Assembly: GCA_012522445.1 (NCBI GenBank) | Contig: JAAYKL010000063.1 | Coordinates: forward strand, 1 to 37,099 | Direction of reading: 5' to 3' | Source: Myxococcales bacterium | Lineage (GTDB): Bacteria; Myxococcota_A; Polyangia; JAAYKL01 | Length of the DNA: 37,099 bases | Shown here: one piece after another, positions 35,401-37,099 of the stretch | Layout of the letters: the number at the start of each line of letters is the position of its first letter | How positions within the stretch are numbered: position 1 is the first letter of the stretch | Notes under the pieces: generated by a model | Told to the model about the DNA's origin: nothing | What the model saw: the letters and a program-made list of their open reading frames with translations, nothing else | Databases searched by the model: none | Translations under genes and position numbers: made by a program

Positions 35401-37099
35401 ATCTGCTTGGCCGAAGCCGAAACCGATCTCGGCGACGCGCTGGGGCGTGCCGTGGCACAAGATCCCATTCCCAATGTCATCTCCGAAGGCGAGGACGTGC
35501 GCCTGCGCATGGCCGTAACCTTTGACAGCCAAGCGACCCTCAAAAACAAGCTCAACAGCGCCATCCGCATGTTGGCTTCGGGGCACGACGTGCGCCCCCT
35601 GGAGTCCCAGGGGATTTTTGTGTCGCGCCTTTCGGAGGGGACGAGTCCCCTGGCGTTTTGCCTGCCGGGACAAGGCGTTCACTACATCGGCATGGGGCGG
35701 TTCCTCTACGACAGCGAGCCGATCTTTCGCGAGGTCGTGGACACCGTGCACCAACTGGCCATGGAGCACTTTCAATTCGACTTGCTCGGCCACATCTATG
35801 GCGATCCCAACGATGCGGATATCGCCGCCAACCTGGGCACCTTGGTGGGGGCGCAAACCTCGCTGTTCGCCATTGAGGTGGCGCTGGCCAAGTACCTGAT
35901 GTCCCGCGGCATCGTTCCCGACGTCATGGTGGGGCACAGCTTTGGCGAAATCTCGGCGCTGACCATCGCCGGGGCCTGGACCCTGGAGGCGGGGTATCGC
36001 GCGGTCATTGGCCGCATTCGCGCCGCAGAGACCATCGCGCAATCCGGCGGTCCCGCGTTGGCCATGGCCAGCGTCGTCTGCTCGGAGGAACAGCGCAGCG
36101 CCCTGCTCAAGGTGGGGGGCGAAAACGTGCTGCTCACCAACGTCAATGCCCCGGGCCGCTATGTCTTTGGCGGCATCAAAGAGAATGTACAGCGCGTCGT
36201 GGACATCGCGGACTCCTTTGGCGTGGACGCGCGCTTGCTGCCCATTGGCGGCGCCTTTCACTCGCGCTTTATGGAGCCAGCGCGGCAACCCTTCTACGAA
36301 TGGCTCAAAGAGATTCCCTGCGCCACGCCGCAAATCCCCATTCTGTCCACCATCACGGGTGCCTACATCCGCACCGACGATTTCACCCCCGAATACCTGG
36401 CGGATCACCTCTCCAAACAACTGGTCACTCCCCTGGATTTGCCGAGAGAAATCAATCGGTTACACTCCGAAGGGTTCCGCCATTTTCTCGAGGTGGGTCC
36501 CGGGTGGGCCATGACCAAAATGATCGCGGCGATTTTGGATGATCGCCCCTACCGCGTCGTGCCCACGCTGCACCCCAAGGTGGGTGACGTCGAAACCTTC
36601 CGGCGGGCGCGGGCCTTCCTCATGGCCACGGGACACATCCGTTCAGCGGCAGCGCGCCAAGAGTTGCCGGGCATGTTTTCCCCGGACTTCCTCGAGTACA
36701 TGGAATCGCGTGAACCCGCGGTGTTGGCGCTGCTCAAAGAAGTGTACGAGCGCTATCACGGCTCCCTGAAAGGCGCGGGGGCTGGCATGCCCACACCGAC
36801 GCGCGTACCGGCGCCGCCTTTGGCAGTGACAAGCGCTCCGGTGGCCATCGCTTCGGCCGCGACCAGCGCCCCGGTTTCGGCCGCGGCTTCGGTCTCTGCG
36901 CCTGTGTCTGCAGATTTGGGCGCCTGGGTATCGCGTTTAAAAGAGAAGCTCGTTGTCACCACGGGTTATCCCGCGGAGATGCTCGAAGAGGACTTGGACC
37001 TGGAAGCCGACCTGGGGGTTGACTCTGTGCAGCGCGCGGAGATCTGGGTGTCCCTGGTGACGGAGCACGGCCTCGACCCGGAGACGCGTCCCGAGGGCC
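32485..37099 (+). CDS. Type I polyketide/PUFA-type synthase, partial: KS-KS-AT-ACP, continues beyond window
   Basis: The first 1538 residues of a giant synthase are visible. KS1 (about 1-470) has its nucleophile Cys212 in DGACASSFVAID, His347 in EAHATSTIVGD and His386 in YQIGHLKAAAG. KS2 (about 480-935) has Cys685 in DTACSSGLAAM, His819 in DTHGSANELSD and His859 in KSHIGHLYGG, so both look catalytic. The AT (about 1055-1370) has PGQGVHYIGMG, Ser1152 in GHSFGEIS and His1259 in GAFHS, a malonyl-type pattern. A Pro/Ala/Val-rich linker (about 1435-1475) leads to an acyl carrier protein with Ser1514 in LGVDSVQRAEI. The KS1 start (IDPTQLMTITAVEEALKDAG) resembles PUFA and heterocyst-glycolipid synthases (PfaA/HglE), so an iterative fatty-acid-like product is likely. 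Two KS domains in a row before an AT is unusual. The start ATG at 32485 follows the HAD gene by 9 nt. Confidence 0.88.
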   Translation, partial: MSRYDIAVIGMGGVFPGALNVEKYWENIAKGSVFIKDMPETLWHLKNFYSPEKGDPTKSYTMAGSFIEGFQFDPLKYKMPPANMRGIDPTQLMTITAVEEALKDAGIPFRDPSLTEGITVIGASGVDGFAHSAAFLKRHTFLKYMKPVLDAHNVDSDTWQRLYDEMTAELDERGHIWNASIAAVGAIPSSVSNRIAQVFGIRGMNMTVDGACASSFVAIDTACQALMSGDARIAVAGGADLGVNPPIYIGFCRVDGLSASGRSCPFDATADGLVIGEGVGMVVLKRLEDALEDGDNIRAVIRGIGSSSDGAGQAIYNPSIEGRALALRNALQNAQTASDEVQFIEAHATSTIVGDANEYDAISMVYGERTAPNPVRLGSVKYQIGHLKAAAGVAGLIKTVLAMEHEQYPHMPLYRSLTPGATMVTDALTVPQTMEPWVPNADGKRVAAVTASGFGGVNYHLIVEQGDAYEKPQPRPQKDRRMAIVGVSMRVAGADNKEKFWDNITRGVDTFTAVTDPAKFGWEMCFDTGPESEMINTYVVSEVPDYDPNLLKHKIFPTAASQIAPTQLLGLDTADRLLEEYGFEYRTPKNIGVSLGALHDDYFPTIFYPMLVDEYIDAVRCTDVSKSISEAALQEGFDAARRGLTDNYPPVTEHTLPGWMMNVTAGRIANKLNLQGPNFTVDTACSSGLAAMLPASYQLMYGNVDLMITGGLNRQFSDTFTSGVCALGAVGKTEARPFDATGKGYLIGEGAVFYLFKRYADAVRDGDDIFGVVHAVGASSEADSRSMVAPTRVAMERAIANALRQTDIQPEQIGVADTHGSANELSDILEAESLASMLRPAGSQATPVQITAIKSHIGHLYGGSGAASALSTLLSLRHRVVPGIRKLETVRPKIQKIAAQVEPRKGTQALPDDCAAGGVNSLGLGGANYFAIVTGGNMEQGISRTTPKETTGSAFAGRTITRAEDAETSDVFICLAEAETDLGDALGRAVAQDPIPNVISEGEDVRLRMAVTFDSQATLKNKLNSAIRMLASGHDVRPLESQGIFVSRLSEGTSPLAFCLPGQGVHYIGMGRFLYDSEPIFREVVDTVHQLAMEHFQFDLLGHIYGDPNDADIAANLGTLVGAQTSLFAIEVALAKYLMSRGIVPDVMVGHSFGEISALTIAGAWTLEAGYRAVIGRIRAAETIAQSGGPALAMASVVCSEEQRSALLKVGGENVLLTNVNAPGRYVFGGIKENVQRVVDIADSFGVDARLLPIGGAFHSRFMEPARQPFYEWLKEIPCATPQIPILSTITGAYIRTDDFTPEYLADHLSKQLVTPLDLPREINRLHSEGFRHFLEVGPGWAMTKMIAAILDDRPYRVVPTLHPKVGDVETFRRARAFLMATGHIRSAAARQELPGMFSPDFLEYMESREPAVLALLKEVYERYHGSLKGAGAGMPTPTRVPAPPLAVTSAPVAIASAATSAPVSAAASVSAPVSADLGAWVSRLKEKLVVTTGYPAEMLEEDLDLEADLGVDSVQRAEIWVSLVTEHGLDPETRPEG

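Noticed and set aside
34618..36420. A 600-codon minus-strand frame inside the polyketide synthase
   Set aside because: It is antisense to the KS2 and AT domains, whose catalytic motifs are complete, and it resembles no protein family.

Overview
The window reads as GC-rich chromosomal DNA from a Gram-negative, menaquinone-using bacterium. The evidence is a lipobox lipoprotein, a classical menaquinone gene block, a chromosomal-type XerD, glycogen genes and a PUFA/heterocyst-glycolipid-type polyketide synthase. The mixture would suit a deltaproteobacterial/myxobacterial-type lineage, but there is no rRNA or other decisive marker, so this is only an inference. I found no tRNA, rRNA, CRISPR array or insertion sequence.

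Layout. (1) 1-4863, plus strand: the end of a surface-glycan locus, visibly more AT-rich than the rest. It holds the 3' end of a NeuB-like nonulosonate synthase, a NeuA cytidylyltransferase with a C-terminal HAD domain, a very large methyltransferase/CDP-glycerol glycerophosphotransferase fusion, and a Rossmann-type putative glycosyltransferase resembling GT42/DUF115 proteins. (2) 4949-12799, minus strand: a tightly packed run, read right to left, of GH9 glycosidase, Smr protein, menG, menF, menD, menB and menA. Adjacent genes overlap or lie within about 30 nt. menC, menE and menH are absent here. (3) 13079-16508, plus strand: a three-part redox fusion (carotenoid-desaturase/retinol-saturase-like flavoprotein, ferredoxin reductase, 2Fe-2S ferredoxin), then plsY. 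(4) 16595-17461, minus strand: a lipoprotein ending in a striking Asp/Trp repeat built on a 12-bp minisatellite.

(5) 17605-24471, minus strand: a glycogen operon made of a GT4/5-type glycogen synthase, a GH57 glycosidase and a 1420-residue protein joining a eukaryote-type (GT3) glycogen synthase to an alpha-glucan phosphorylase (GT35). xerD lies just upstream on the same strand. (6) 25686-28957, plus strand: a small zinc-ribbon protein with a CarD/UvrD-like tail, led by a good sigma-70-type promoter, then a secreted esterase-like hydrolase. (7) 29110-31539, minus strand: an MMPL/RND transporter. (8) 31795 to the window end, plus strand: a HAD hydrolase, then the first about 1538 residues of a giant polyketide synthase with the order KS-KS-AT-ACP.

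How the parts may work together. Region 1 probably decorates the cell surface with activated nonulosonate and phosphoglycerol-type groups. Region 2 makes most of the menaquinone ring and adds its prenyl tail. Region 5 makes and breaks down glycogen. Regions 7-8 look like lipid or polyketide synthesis with a divergent lipid-type exporter. The most unusual features are the several large multidomain fusions. None could be checked here against databases.
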